Counted from the stretch's first letter, positions 1-6,712 are shown. The stretch is DNA of 10,828 bases from JBAYZQ01 sp041672385 (GCA_041672385.1 JBAYZQ010000074.1:1-10828), one strand, 5' to 3'. Program-made: numbers and translations. The notes: a model not told the origin generated them from the letters alone.

Positions 1-822
1 GCAAAAGACATTCATAAAAGTTCTCCTGTCTCTAATGGTCCTTTTGTTGCAATTAATATTGGAGGAATTCAAGAAAACCTCCTTGAAAGTGAGCTTTTCG
101 GTTATGAAAAAGGAGCTTTTACAGGGGCAGTATCCAGAAAAATTGGGATGTTTGAATTGGCTAGTGGAGGTACTTTATTTTTAGATGAAATCGGAGATAT
201 GCCTTTTTCCCTTCAAGTTAAAATGCTTAGGGTTCTTCAAGAACGAAAAATTACGAGACTTGGAGGAACAAACCTAATTCCCATTGATGTAAGAATAATA
301 AGTGCAACTAATAAAGACCTTGAAAAAGCAGTTGAGGATGACCGATTTAGAGAAGACCTTTTCTATCGCCTTAATGTAGTTAGAATTAAGATACCGCCTT
401 TGCGTGAGAGAAGAGAAGACATTGTCCTTTTAGCCCAAAATATTCTCAACAGACTTAACCAAGAAATGGGACGTCATATTACAGGCTTTACCGTAGAGGC
501 ATTAGAACTAATCAAGAACTATAGTTTCTATGGAAATGTAAGAGAGTTAGAGAATGTGCTTGAAAGAGCTATCATCTTCGCTGATTCTCCTGTAATAACT
601 CCAGATTGTCTTGAACTGAGAACGTCAAAAAAGCCTAAAAATTATAAGGAAGTAGAAAATTATTCTAATTCAGTTGGTAAGACTTTGGATGAAATTGAAA
701 AAGAGTCTATCATTAAAGCTCTTCATCGGTGGGAAGGAAATCGAACTCGGGCTAGTGAAGAACTGGGAATAGCACGTAGGACGCTGATAAATAAAATTGC
801 AGAATATAATTTAGATTTATAA
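1..822 (+). CDS. Sigma-54-dependent transcriptional activator (NtrC family), 5'-truncated by window edge
   Basis: This is the C-terminal part (273 codons visible) of an enhancer-binding activator that drives ATP-dependent opening of sigma-54 RNA polymerase promoters. The frame is open from base 1, so the gene begins before the window; an ATG at 148 is internal. Seen: the sigma-54-contacting GAFTGA loop (112-129, in ESELFGYEKGAFTGA), Walker B GGTLFLDEIGDM (166-201, acidic pair at 184-189), the arginine-finger region REDLFYRLNV, the LRERREDI motif, the sensor II motif GNVRELENVLERA, and a C-terminal Fis-type helix-turn-helix (about 700-815, GNRTRASEELGIARRTLINK). The Walker A loop and any receiver or sensor domain lie outside the window. 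Most relatives are response regulators, but the input domain cannot be judged here. Oddities: the usual Trp-Pro before GNVREL is Phe-Tyr, and the usual N-C-A-A-I stretch reads NIGGI. It is followed 16 bp later by pepF, probably in one operon. Confidence 0.95.
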   Translation, partial: AKDIHKSSPVSNGPFVAINIGGIQENLLESELFGYEKGAFTGAVSRKIGMFELASGGTLFLDEIGDMPFSLQVKMLRVLQERKITRLGGTNLIPIDVRIISATNKDLEKAVEDDRFREDLFYRLNVVRIKIPPLRERREDIVLLAQNILNRLNQEMGRHITGFTVEALELIKNYSFYGNVRELENVLERAIIFADSPVITPDCLELRTSKKPKNYKEVENYSNSVGKTLDEIEKESIIKALHRWEGNRTRASEELGIARRTLINKIAEYNLDL

Positions 823-825
823 ATT

Positions 826-831
826 GAGGAG
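826..831 (+). promoter_or_regulatory. Ribosome binding site deciding the pepF start
   Basis: GAGGAG lies 7 nt before the ATG at 839. A longer in-frame reading from TTG at 824 would place this Shine-Dalgarno sequence inside the coding region, so the ATG at 839 is the better start. Confidence 0.8.
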
Positions 832-838
832 AATAATA

Positions 839-2620
839 ATGAAAAAATTGCCAAATTGGGATTTAGAAGGAATTTATCCTTCTGTACTTTCGAAAGAATT
901 TTCTGATGCTCTAAAAGACGTTGAAAAAACTAGTAAAAATATTGTTTCAGAATTAAATGGATTTAAAGTAATTGAAAATGAAGCTTTTAAAGTTTTTCTT
1001 AGAGGAATAATAAAGGAAATCAACAAAGTAATTGATGAATTTCAAACTCTTTCTTGTTACTGTTACTGCAAAGTTTCAGTAAACACTTCAGATAAAGATA
1101 GCGTAAATGCTTTAAATAAAGTCGAAAATCAAGGAGTTTGGGTTAATAAAGTTGATTTAGCTTTTTCAAAATTCCTATCTTCCAACCAAGATTTAGTAAA
1201 AGAAGTTGTTAAAGAGAAAGAATTTTTAGATTATAAATTTGTATTTGATGAAAGAATTGAAAGCTGTAATTACAAGATGAGTGATGAAATGGAAGACTTG
1301 GCCTACCAAATGAACTTAAGTGGAGCTCAAAGTTGGTCAAGATTGCAAGCCAGCCTTTCAAGTAATGCCTCAATTGATTTTAGAGGAGAGAAAAAGACAG
1401 TAATTGAACTAAGAGCCTTAGCAACAAGTTCAGATAGATCTCTTCGAAAGGAAGCCTATGAAAAAGAACTTGAGATATGGGACCTTCATAAGACTGCTTT
1501 TTCATACAGCCTTAATGGGGTAAAAGGGGCCTGTTTAACTTTGGAAAAAATGAGGAAATGGAAATCACCTTTAGAACATTCTGCCTTTGATGCTAGAATA
1601 AATATGAAGGTTATTGATGCTTTAATTTCAACTCTTGAGAAAAACCTTCCACTTTTCACCCGTTATTTTGATGCAAAGGCAAAGGCTCTTGGATTAAAGA
1701 AATTGGCTTTCTTTGATTTGTTTGCTCCAGTTGGAAAAAATACGAAAAGATGGGAATATGAACAAACTAAAGATTTTATTGTAAAGCAGTACAGTTTATT
1801 CAATCCTGCTCAGGGAGAATTTGCAAAAAAAGCTTTTGAGAGTAATTGGATTGACCCAGAACCAAGGGCTAACAAAACAGGTGGTGCCTATGATATCTAC
1901 TTTCCAAAAGTAAAACAATCTAGGGTTTTTGCAAATTATGACTACACTTATGACAGTGTTTCAACATTAGCACATGAACTTGGTCATGCTTGGCATGATA
2001 GAGTTGTAAGCAACGAAGAGGCTTTGACAAGGGAATATCCTATGACCTTGGCTGAAACAGCATCAATATTTGGAGAATTTGTAGTTTTCCAGGGTGCTGT
2101 TAAAGAAGCTGATTCTATGGAAAAAATGAGTCTTGTAGAGAGTTTTCTTCAAGGAGCAAGTCAAGTCTGTGTTGATATTCTTTGTCGTTTCTACTTTGAA
2201 AGAGAAGTTTTCAAAAGAAGACAGAACGGTGAGTTGATGGCCGATGAGATGAGTGAATTGATGTTAGAGTGTCAAAAAAAGACCTATGGATCTGGGTTAG
2301 ATGAAAATTATCTTCATAAATATATGTGGGCTGTTAAAGGCCATTATTATAGTGAAGGATTTTCTTTTTACAATTATCCCTATGCTTTTGGACAACTTTT
2401 TGGACTTGGTATTTATAAAAAAAGCCAGGAAGATACCTCTAAAACTCCTTTCTGCGATAAATTCAATAAAATGCTTAGCTTAACTGGTAAACAGGATGCA
2501 ATTACAATTGCTTCAACTGTTGGATGTGATATAACAAACTCAGAATTCTGGCAGGGTGGTATGGACATGATTGGTGAATATATAACTCTTTTTGAATCTC
2601 TAGTGAATAAGGTTAAATAA
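839..2620 (+). CDS. pepF: M3-family oligoendopeptidase (PepF/M3B type)
   Basis: Cytoplasmic zinc metallopeptidase of 593 aa, the usual length for bacterial oligoendopeptidase F, which cleaves short peptides. Seen: the zinc-binding HELGH motif (His379-Glu380-x-x-His383), then the third zinc ligand in MTLAETASIFGE (Glu406), and the C-terminal substrate-binding stretch GHYYSEGFSFYNYPYAFG (about 501-518), all typical of M3. The N-terminus (KLPNWDLEGIYPS) is also typical of the family. No signal peptide or membrane segment is visible. The start is the ATG at 839, set by GAGGAG. An odd Cys-Tyr-Cys-Tyr-Cys run occurs at residues 73-77. The gene sits between the sigma-54 activator and an RNA methyltransferase gene whose ATG overlaps its TAA by one base (TAATG), so translation is probably coupled. 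Family assignment is secure; the natural substrates are unknown. Confidence 0.95.
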   Translation: MKKLPNWDLEGIYPSVLSKEFSDALKDVEKTSKNIVSELNGFKVIENEAFKVFLRGIIKEINKVIDEFQTLSCYCYCKVSVNTSDKDSVNALNKVENQGVWVNKVDLAFSKFLSSNQDLVKEVVKEKEFLDYKFVFDERIESCNYKMSDEMEDLAYQMNLSGAQSWSRLQASLSSNASIDFRGEKKTVIELRALATSSDRSLRKEAYEKELEIWDLHKTAFSYSLNGVKGACLTLEKMRKWKSPLEHSAFDARINMKVIDALISTLEKNLPLFTRYFDAKAKALGLKKLAFFDLFAPVGKNTKRWEYEQTKDFIVKQYSLFNPAQGEFAKKAFESNWIDPEPRANKTGGAYDIYFPKVKQSRVFANYDYTYDSVSTLAHELGHAWHDRVVSNEEALTREYPMTLAETASIFGEFVVFQGAVKEADSMEKMSLVESFLQGASQVCVDILCRFYFEREVFKRRQNGELMADEMSELMLECQKKTYGSGLDENYLHKYMWAVKGHYYSEGFSFYNYPYAFGQLFGLGIYKKSQEDTSKTPFCDKFNKMLSLTGKQDAITIASTVGCDITNSEFWQGGMDMIGEYITLFESLVNKVK

Positions 2621-3696
2621 TGGAAATAAAAGTTGAATCAATTGTTCAAAATGGATTAGGACTTGCTAGAAAACCAGACGGCAAAGTTGTTTTTATTGAT
2701 AAAGTTCTTCCTGGAGAAATTGTTGATATTAAGATAACAAAAGAAAAAAAAGACTATGACAATGCTGTCTGTACAAGGATAATTGTTCCTTCTCCCTCAA
2801 GGATTACACCTATCTGCCCTTATTATGGGATTTGTGGTGGGTGTAATTTAATGCATTTAGATTATAAAGCACAGGTTGCTTACAAGAAAGATATTATTCA
2901 AGATACTTTTAATCATTTTAAGATTGACGTTGAAGATATTGAAGAAAGTGTTGAATCTTCGCCTTTTGGTTATAGAACTCGAGTTCGCTTTAAATGTGGG
3001 AAATCTGAGTTGGGATTTTCAAAGGCAGATAGTCGTGATTTTGTAAGTATTTCGAATTGTCCAGTGCTTGATAAAAGCCTTAATGATTTTAATCCAAAAT
3101 TAAAAAAATATGAGAATAAAGGCTTTGTTTCAGCATTTCTTTCTGATGATGGACCTGTTTATGATGATAATTTTCATCCTGTTACGGTTCTTGATAAGAT
3201 CCTTTTTGTTTCAAATAGTGTATTTTTCCAATCTAACCTTTCTCTTTTAGGACAGATGATTAGCTATGTAAAAAGTAGGGTAATTGGTCCTAAGGTTATG
3301 GACCTTTACTGCGGAATAGGAACCTTTTCAGCCTTTTTGGAAGATGATTTTGAAGTTACAGCAATAGAACAGAATACTTTTTGTCTTCAACTAGCAAGAA
3401 AACATCTAAAAAATACTAATTTTTATACAGCTAAAGTAGAGGATTATAACTTCAATGGAAAGTTTGATACCATTATTGTCGATCCTCCAAGAATAGGTTT
3501 AGATAAAAAGGTCCCATTACTTATAAAAAGAGTTAATCCAAAAAGAATTATTTATGTATCTTGTGATGTAGTAACACTTTCAAGAGATTTGAGTACACTT
3601 CAAAGTCTTAATTATTCAGTTAAGTCTGTTAAACTTTTTGACCTTTATCCGCAAACTTATCATCTTGAGACTGTAACAATACTAGACAAAGGTTAA
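2620..3696 (+). CDS. TrmA/RlmD-family RNA (uracil-C5)-methyltransferase
   Basis: SAM-dependent enzyme of 358 aa that methylates C5 of uridine in 23S rRNA or tRNA. Domains in order: an N-terminal TRAM-like RNA-binding beta domain (about 1-50); iron-sulfur cysteines Cys66-x5-Cys72-x2-Cys75 (CPYYGICGGC) with Cys147 as probable fourth ligand of a 4Fe-4S cluster; and a Rossmann methyltransferase domain with FFQSN (202-206), SAM-binding DLYCGIGTFS (228-237), DPPRIGL (288-294), the catalytic nucleophile Cys315 in YVSCD, and Glu349 in HLETV as likely general base. All catalytic elements are intact. The cluster cysteines point to the RlmD/RlmC side of the family rather than TrmA, but the exact uridine cannot be told from sequence, so no symbol is given. 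The gene is somewhat shorter than E. coli RlmD. Start ATG overlaps the pepF stop (TAATG). It ends 3 bp from the convergent nitroreductase gene with no visible terminator. Confidence 0.9.
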   Translation: MEIKVESIVQNGLGLARKPDGKVVFIDKVLPGEIVDIKITKEKKDYDNAVCTRIIVPSPSRITPICPYYGICGGCNLMHLDYKAQVAYKKDIIQDTFNHFKIDVEDIEESVESSPFGYRTRVRFKCGKSELGFSKADSRDFVSISNCPVLDKSLNDFNPKLKKYENKGFVSAFLSDDGPVYDDNFHPVTVLDKILFVSNSVFFQSNLSLLGQMISYVKSRVIGPKVMDLYCGIGTFSAFLEDDFEVTAIEQNTFCLQLARKHLKNTNFYTAKVEDYNFNGKFDTIIVDPPRIGLDKKVPLLIKRVNPKRIIYVSCDVVTLSRDLSTLQSLNYSVKSVKLFDLYPQTYHLETVTILDKG

Positions 3697-3699
3697 GAT

Positions 3700-4353
3700 T
3701 TATATCCTTGTTATTGTTTCTTTTGGATTAAGACGTGCTTTTGGTAAGCTAGCGTTTATATCGTCTTTATGACGATATCCAATTGAAACTAAAGCAATGG
3801 GGGTGTAACCTTTTTCTTTTAATTTTAGTTCTTCATCCAAAGTAATAGGGTCAAAACCTTCCATAGGAACTGCATCAAGGCCAAGTTGAGCAACTCCAAG
3901 GAGAAAACTCCCAAGATTCAAATAAACTTGTTTTTGCATCCAGTGGTTAAGGTCTTTACCAAGGTTTCTATGCATATCGATGAACATTGCCCGTCCCTTA
4001 TTTTGATTTGTTTTTTGTTCAGAATTTGAGAAACGACCAGCTTCTTCTTCTGAATCTAAAAGCTGAAGAAGAAATTTTTCATCAATATTAGTTTTTGAAC
4101 AAAAAACTATTGTTAATGAAGAATCAAGTATTTTGGCTTCATTAAAAATATAAAAGCCTTGTGTACTTTTACTAATTTTCTTTTTTCCCTCTTCTGTATT
4201 AGCAATTACAAAATGCCAAGGTTGAACATTAGTACTTGAAGGACTCATACAAAGAAGTGCTTCGATTTTTTTAAGATCTTCACTGCTGACTTTCTTTGTA
4301 GGGTCAAATTTCTTTGTTGAATAACGCCATTTTATGGTCTTCATTAACTCCAT
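3700..4353 (-). CDS. nfsB: Oxygen-insensitive NAD(P)H nitroreductase, NfsB type
   Basis: Flavoenzyme of 217 aa, the same length as E. coli NfsB as I recall it, and alignable along its whole length without gaps. It reduces nitro compounds, quinones or dihydropteridines by two-electron transfer from NAD(P)H through FMN. FMN-contact residues recalled for NfsB fall at the same positions: Arg10, Ser12, Lys14 (WRYSTKKF), Asn71 and Lys74 (FNEAK), Glu165 (PMEGF), Lys205 and Arg207 (PKARL), with Phe124 at the active site. PSSTNVQPWHF (38-48) is the family signature. The start ATG at 4353 has AAGGAG 7 nt upstream. No signal peptide is seen, so it is cytosolic. Transcribed alone from a strong promoter (TTGACA-N18-TACAAT) that carries a palindrome over the -10 box, suggesting repression, perhaps relieved by electrophiles or flavin-redox stress (inference). 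The close match to enterobacterial NfsB leaves lateral acquisition possible. Confidence 0.93.
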   Translation of the reverse strand: MELMKTIKWRYSTKKFDPTKKVSSEDLKKIEALLCMSPSSTNVQPWHFVIANTEEGKKKISKSTQGFYIFNEAKILDSSLTIVFCSKTNIDEKFLLQLLDSEEEAGRFSNSEQKTNQNKGRAMFIDMHRNLGKDLNHWMQKQVYLNLGSFLLGVAQLGLDAVPMEGFDPITLDEELKLKEKGYTPIALVSIGYRHKDDINASLPKARLNPKETITRI

Positions 4354-4369
4354 TTTGTAACTCCTTTTT

Positions 4370-4405
4370 TGTTTTTATTACTCTCTAATTGTAGTAATAA
4401 AAACA
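4370..4405. promoter_or_regulatory. Perfect 13-bp inverted repeat over the nfsB promoter, probable operator
   Basis: The arms TGTTTTTATTACT (4370-4382) and AGTAATAAAAACA (4393-4405) are exact reverse complements separated by 10 bp. The repeat covers the nfsB -10 box and the predicted transcription start near 4381. One arm would be upstream of the start site, so a DNA-binding site is more likely than an RNA hairpin. The cognate regulator is not visible in the window. Confidence 0.6.
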
Positions 4406-4417
4406 TTCATCTGTCAA
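4388..4417 (-). promoter_or_regulatory. nfsB promoter
   Basis: On the - strand, a perfect TTGACA (4417-4412) is followed after 18 bp by TACAAT (4393-4388), a sigma-70 type promoter. The predicted start is near 4381, giving a leader of about 28 nt that includes the ribosome binding site. Confidence 0.7.
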
Positions 4418-4484
4418 TGAAGTTTTTTTGTTGCCTGTTCTAAATATTATTATAAATTGTTATTAAATAAAATATTAGGAATTT

Positions 4485-4511
4485 TTCTTGTGTCTTAATA
4501 CTTAGTATAAT
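4485..4511 (+). promoter_or_regulatory. Promoter of the NSS transporter, giving a near-leaderless mRNA
   Basis: A perfect TATAAT stands at 4506-4511, only 11 bp before the ATG at 4523. The -35 is weak (TTCTTG at 4485-4490, 15-bp spacer, or TTTTTC at 4482-4487, 18-bp spacer). Transcription would start about 5 nt before the ATG. Confidence 0.5.
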
Positions 4512-4522
4512 AGACTAAATAT

Positions 4523-5896
4523 ATGATAGAAAATAGAAGCAATGTTAAAGGTGAAAACGGCTTTTCTGGAAAGCTTGGTTTTGTTTTGGCAACTGCTGGT
4601 TCTGCAGTTGGTCTTGGTAATATTTGGAGATTTCCTTATTTAGCAGCAAAGCAAGGTGGTGGAATTTTTCTTTTTGTTTATCTAATCTTAGTTTTTACTT
4701 TTGGTTTTTGTTTGGTAATAACTGAAACCGCAATAGGAAGAAAAACTGGGAAAAGTGCTTTAACGGCCTATGGAAGTTTGTCCTCGAGGTGGACTTTTCT
4801 TGGCTATTTTGAAGTTTTTATTCCAATGTTCATTGTTCCATATTACAGTTTAATTGGAGGGTGGGTGATAAAATATTTTTTCACCTTTATTTCAGGGCAC
4901 ATGGAAGCTGCTGCGGCTAGTAGTTTCTTCCCAAGTTTTATTTCTAATACTTGGTCCCCGATTCTCTGGTTTGCTATTTTTGTGGCTTGCACAATGTTTA
5001 TTGTAATTCAAGGGGTTCAAAAGGGAATAGAAAAGGCTAGTAAAATAATGATGCCGATTTTGGTATTCCTTTCTTTAATTATAGCAATTTACAGTATGTC
5101 CCTCCCTGGAGCTATGGCAGGGGTTAAGTACTTCCTTTTGCCGGATTTTTCTGAATTTTCTTTCTCTACGGTTTTATCAGCTTTAGGTCAAATGTTCTAT
5201 TCCAATTCAATTGCTATGGGTATTTTGATTACTTATGGATCCTATATGAAAAAGGATATTGATATGGTCTCATCAGTAAAGCAAATTCAAATCTTTGATA
5301 CCGGTATTGCTTGTATGGCAGCTTTGATGATTATTCCTGCTGTATTTGCTTTTTCTGGAGGAGATCCCGCTGCTTTAAAGGCAGGTGCAGGACTTATGTT
5401 TATAACACTTCCCAAAGTTTTCTTTAGTATGAGAATGGGAGGATTTTTTGGTGTTTTATTTTTTATTCTTGTATTTTTTGCTGCTCTTACTTCCGCGATT
5501 TCGTTGCTTGAAGCCATTGTTTCTGGAATGCAAGAAAAATTTAAATGGTCTAGGATAAAAAGTTGTTTAATTGCTGGAGCTTTTACTTTTGTGGTTGGTT
5601 CTTGTATATCCTTTGGATATGGAATTTGGAGTGGGTTTACTCCCTTTGGCTTTGAACTTCTTGATTTCTTTGATTTTATTACAAATTCAATATTTATGCC
5701 TGTTTCGGCATTTCTAATGTGTTTGTTTGTTTGCAAGGTTACGACTGTTAAGTTTATAGTTGAAGAAGTTGAACTAACTAAGAAATTCAAAGAAAAGAAC
5801 TTTTATAGGCTAACAATAAAATATATTGCACCAATATGTATTATATTAATTTTTGTAAGTTCAATAATGGAAGCTTTTAATCTAATTAACTATTAA
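4523..5896 (+). CDS. Sodium-dependent transporter, neurotransmitter:sodium symporter (NSS/SNF, LeuT-fold) family
   Basis: Inner-membrane Na+-coupled symporter of 457 aa, probably for an amino acid or similar small organic solute. Seen: the TM1 signature GSAVGLGNIWRFPYLAAKQGG (from residue 26) with the unwound GNIWRFPY segment; about 11 hydrophobic segments, as in many bacterial NSS members; the TM6 region ALGQMFYSNSIAMGILITYG (220-239); TM7 FDTGIACMAALMIIPAVFAF (258-277); the EL4 stretch with DPAALKAG; and the TM8 Na2-site stretch FFAALTSAISLLE (318-330). In TM6, the common S-L-G-x-G core reads S-I-A-M-G, with Asn228 where Leu is usual, so substrate preference may differ from LeuT. Only the ATG at 4523 can serve as start: an in-frame TAG lies at 4511-4513. 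It has no Shine-Dalgarno. The gene is monocistronic, divergent from nfsB and convergent with the FMN-binding lipoprotein gene. The substrate is unknown. Confidence 0.92.
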   Translation: MIENRSNVKGENGFSGKLGFVLATAGSAVGLGNIWRFPYLAAKQGGGIFLFVYLILVFTFGFCLVITETAIGRKTGKSALTAYGSLSSRWTFLGYFEVFIPMFIVPYYSLIGGWVIKYFFTFISGHMEAAAASSFFPSFISNTWSPILWFAIFVACTMFIVIQGVQKGIEKASKIMMPILVFLSLIIAIYSMSLPGAMAGVKYFLLPDFSEFSFSTVLSALGQMFYSNSIAMGILITYGSYMKKDIDMVSSVKQIQIFDTGIACMAALMIIPAVFAFSGGDPAALKAGAGLMFITLPKVFFSMRMGGFFGVLFFILVFFAALTSAISLLEAIVSGMQEKFKWSRIKSCLIAGAFTFVVGSCISFGYGIWSGFTPFGFELLDFFDFITNSIFMPVSAFLMCLFVCKVTTVKFIVEEVELTKKFKEKNFYRLTIKYIAPICIILIFVSSIMEAFNLINY

Positions 5897-5928
5897 AAAA
5901 AAGAGTCTGTTACTTTTGTAACAGACTC
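5895..5928 (-). terminator. Intrinsic terminator of the FMN-binding lipoprotein gene
   Basis: A perfect 11-bp stem (GAGTCTGTTAC 5903-5913 and GTAACAGACTC 5918-5928) with a 4-nt loop. Read on the - strand it is followed by eight U residues (A-run 5895-5902 on +) and lies 20 nt after the lipoprotein stop codon. The U-tract overlaps the stop codon of the convergent transporter gene. On the + strand the hairpin has no U-tract, so it would stop transporter transcripts poorly. Confidence 0.85.
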
Positions 5929-5948
5929 CTGTATAGATAATCAATTAA

Positions 5949-6395
5949 CTATAGAGTTGTATCATCCAAAACAACTGTTGTTGTATCGCCTTTTGCTGCT
6001 GCTTTTAAAATAGCTGCATAAAGAGCTTTTGCTTCATCTGAAGCATGTGTAGCACCTGAAATTGCTTCTACATCTTTTGCTGTTTTTGCTTTGTTAAGAT
6101 TGTCATTAAGCTGTGGAATCCATTCTGTTGGATGTGGAGTCATAGGGTAAGTTTCAGCAGTTGTTTCGCTCTTTAGCTGATCACCACTTTTACTATCATA
6201 ATTAATATCCATAACAACACCATCTTTAACTGTTGCTGTCATAAAACTTTGCCATCCATGGCCGTTTTCATCTGTGAAAGCTTGTGACATTTGTGCTGAA
6301 TATTTTCCATCTTTGTAACTTGCCTGTGAAGCACATGATGTGATTATGAGGGCAAATATCATTACTATCAAAATAACTTGTATTTTTTTCTTCAT
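5949..6395 (-). CDS. FMN-binding domain lipoprotein
   Basis: Small exported lipoprotein of 148 aa with a single FMN_bind domain of the RnfG/NqrC/PplA kind, in which FMN is attached covalently by the ApbE flavin transferase and carries electrons outside the cytoplasmic membrane. Seen: N-terminal KKK, a hydrophobic stretch and lipobox ITSC (Cys21); the DGKYSA start of the domain; TATVKDGVVMDINYDS (53-68); and the candidate flavinylation motif EAISGATHAS (110-119), with Thr116 as expected attachment residue. The usual Asp six residues before that Thr is Glu110. No transmembrane domain or other Rnf subunit is nearby, so it is more like a free extracytoplasmic flavoprotein than a complex subunit. 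The start ATG has AGGAGA about 5 nt upstream. Transcribed alone from its own promoter and ended by a strong terminator. The electron donor and acceptor are not evident. Confidence 0.88.
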   Translation of the reverse strand: MKKKIQVILIVMIFALIITSCASQASYKDGKYSAQMSQAFTDENGHGWQSFMTATVKDGVVMDINYDSKSGDQLKSETTAETYPMTPHPTEWIPQLNDNLNKAKTAKDVEAISGATHASDEAKALYAAILKAAAKGDTTTVVLDDTTL

Positions 6396-6452
6396 TTTCT
6401 TCTCCTATGAATATAAATATCGATATATGTTATTGGTTTAACTTACAAAGGA

Positions 6453-6481
6453 AATATAGTAATATTTAAAATGTTAGTCAA
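6453..6481 (-). promoter_or_regulatory. Promoter of the FMN-binding lipoprotein gene
   Basis: On the - strand TTGACT (6481-6476), a 17-bp spacer and TATATT (6458-6453): five of six consensus bases in each box. The predicted start is near 6446, about 50 nt before the ATG at 6395. A 10-bp palindrome ATATCGATAT (6417-6426) lies in the leader. Confidence 0.7.
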
Positions 6482-6550
6482 CTTCAATCAGTAAAAAAAT
6501 ATTGAATAAAATGAATTTTTTGAAAAAAACATTGAAAATTGTTAATATAA

Positions 6551-6596
6551 TTTAGTTGTTATTTAGCAAGTAGTTAGTTGCCAAATAACAACTAAA
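6551..6596. repeat. 19-bp imperfect inverted repeat midway between divergent promoters
   Basis: Arms 6551-6569 (TTTAGTTGTTATTTAGCAA) and 6578-6596 (TTGCCAAATAACAACTAAA) pair with one mismatch around an 8-bp loop. The mismatch would be a G-U wobble in a - strand transcript and A-C in a + strand one. The centre is about 90 bp from the -35 box on each side. The rest of the 328-bp gene-free stretch 6396-6723 shows only the two promoters and no credible ORF or RNA gene. Possible roles: regulator site, terminator or insulator, or a remnant of a small mobile repeat. Confidence 0.6.
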
Positions 6597-6663
6597 ACTT
6601 TTCTCTATATAAACCACCTGTTATCTATTAAAGTTCTTGAAACGTTTAACATATATCTTTGGT

Positions 6664-6692
6664 TTGCAATTCATTTTTTTTCATGCTAGTAT
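6664..6692 (+). promoter_or_regulatory. Promoter of the tandem LPP20-like lipoprotein pair
   Basis: TTGCAA (6664-6669), a 17-bp spacer and TAGTAT (6687-6692), with an extended -10 TGC at 6684-6686. Each box matches only four of six bases, but spacing and the TGn element are right. The predicted start is near 6699, about 25 nt before the ATG. Confidence 0.5.
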
Positions 6693-6712
6693 TAAATAAG
6701 TTATTTTGCTTT

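Noticed and set aside
2301..2483. 60-codon open frame inside pepF in another + frame
   Set aside because: It overlaps the conserved C-terminal substrate-binding part of PepF; no ribosome site or recognisable motif.
5287..5790. 167-codon open frame on the - strand within the transporter gene
   Set aside because: Its product is low-complexity (Lys, Ile, Pro and Ser rich) with no domain, and it lies wholly antisense to a gene with clear NSS motifs. It is a shadow of that gene.
6640..6647. AAACGTTT palindrome upstream of the LPP20-like promoter, resembling the core of LacI-family operators
   Set aside because: Only 8 bp are symmetric and the flanks do not match; such short palindromes are expected by chance in a window of this size.
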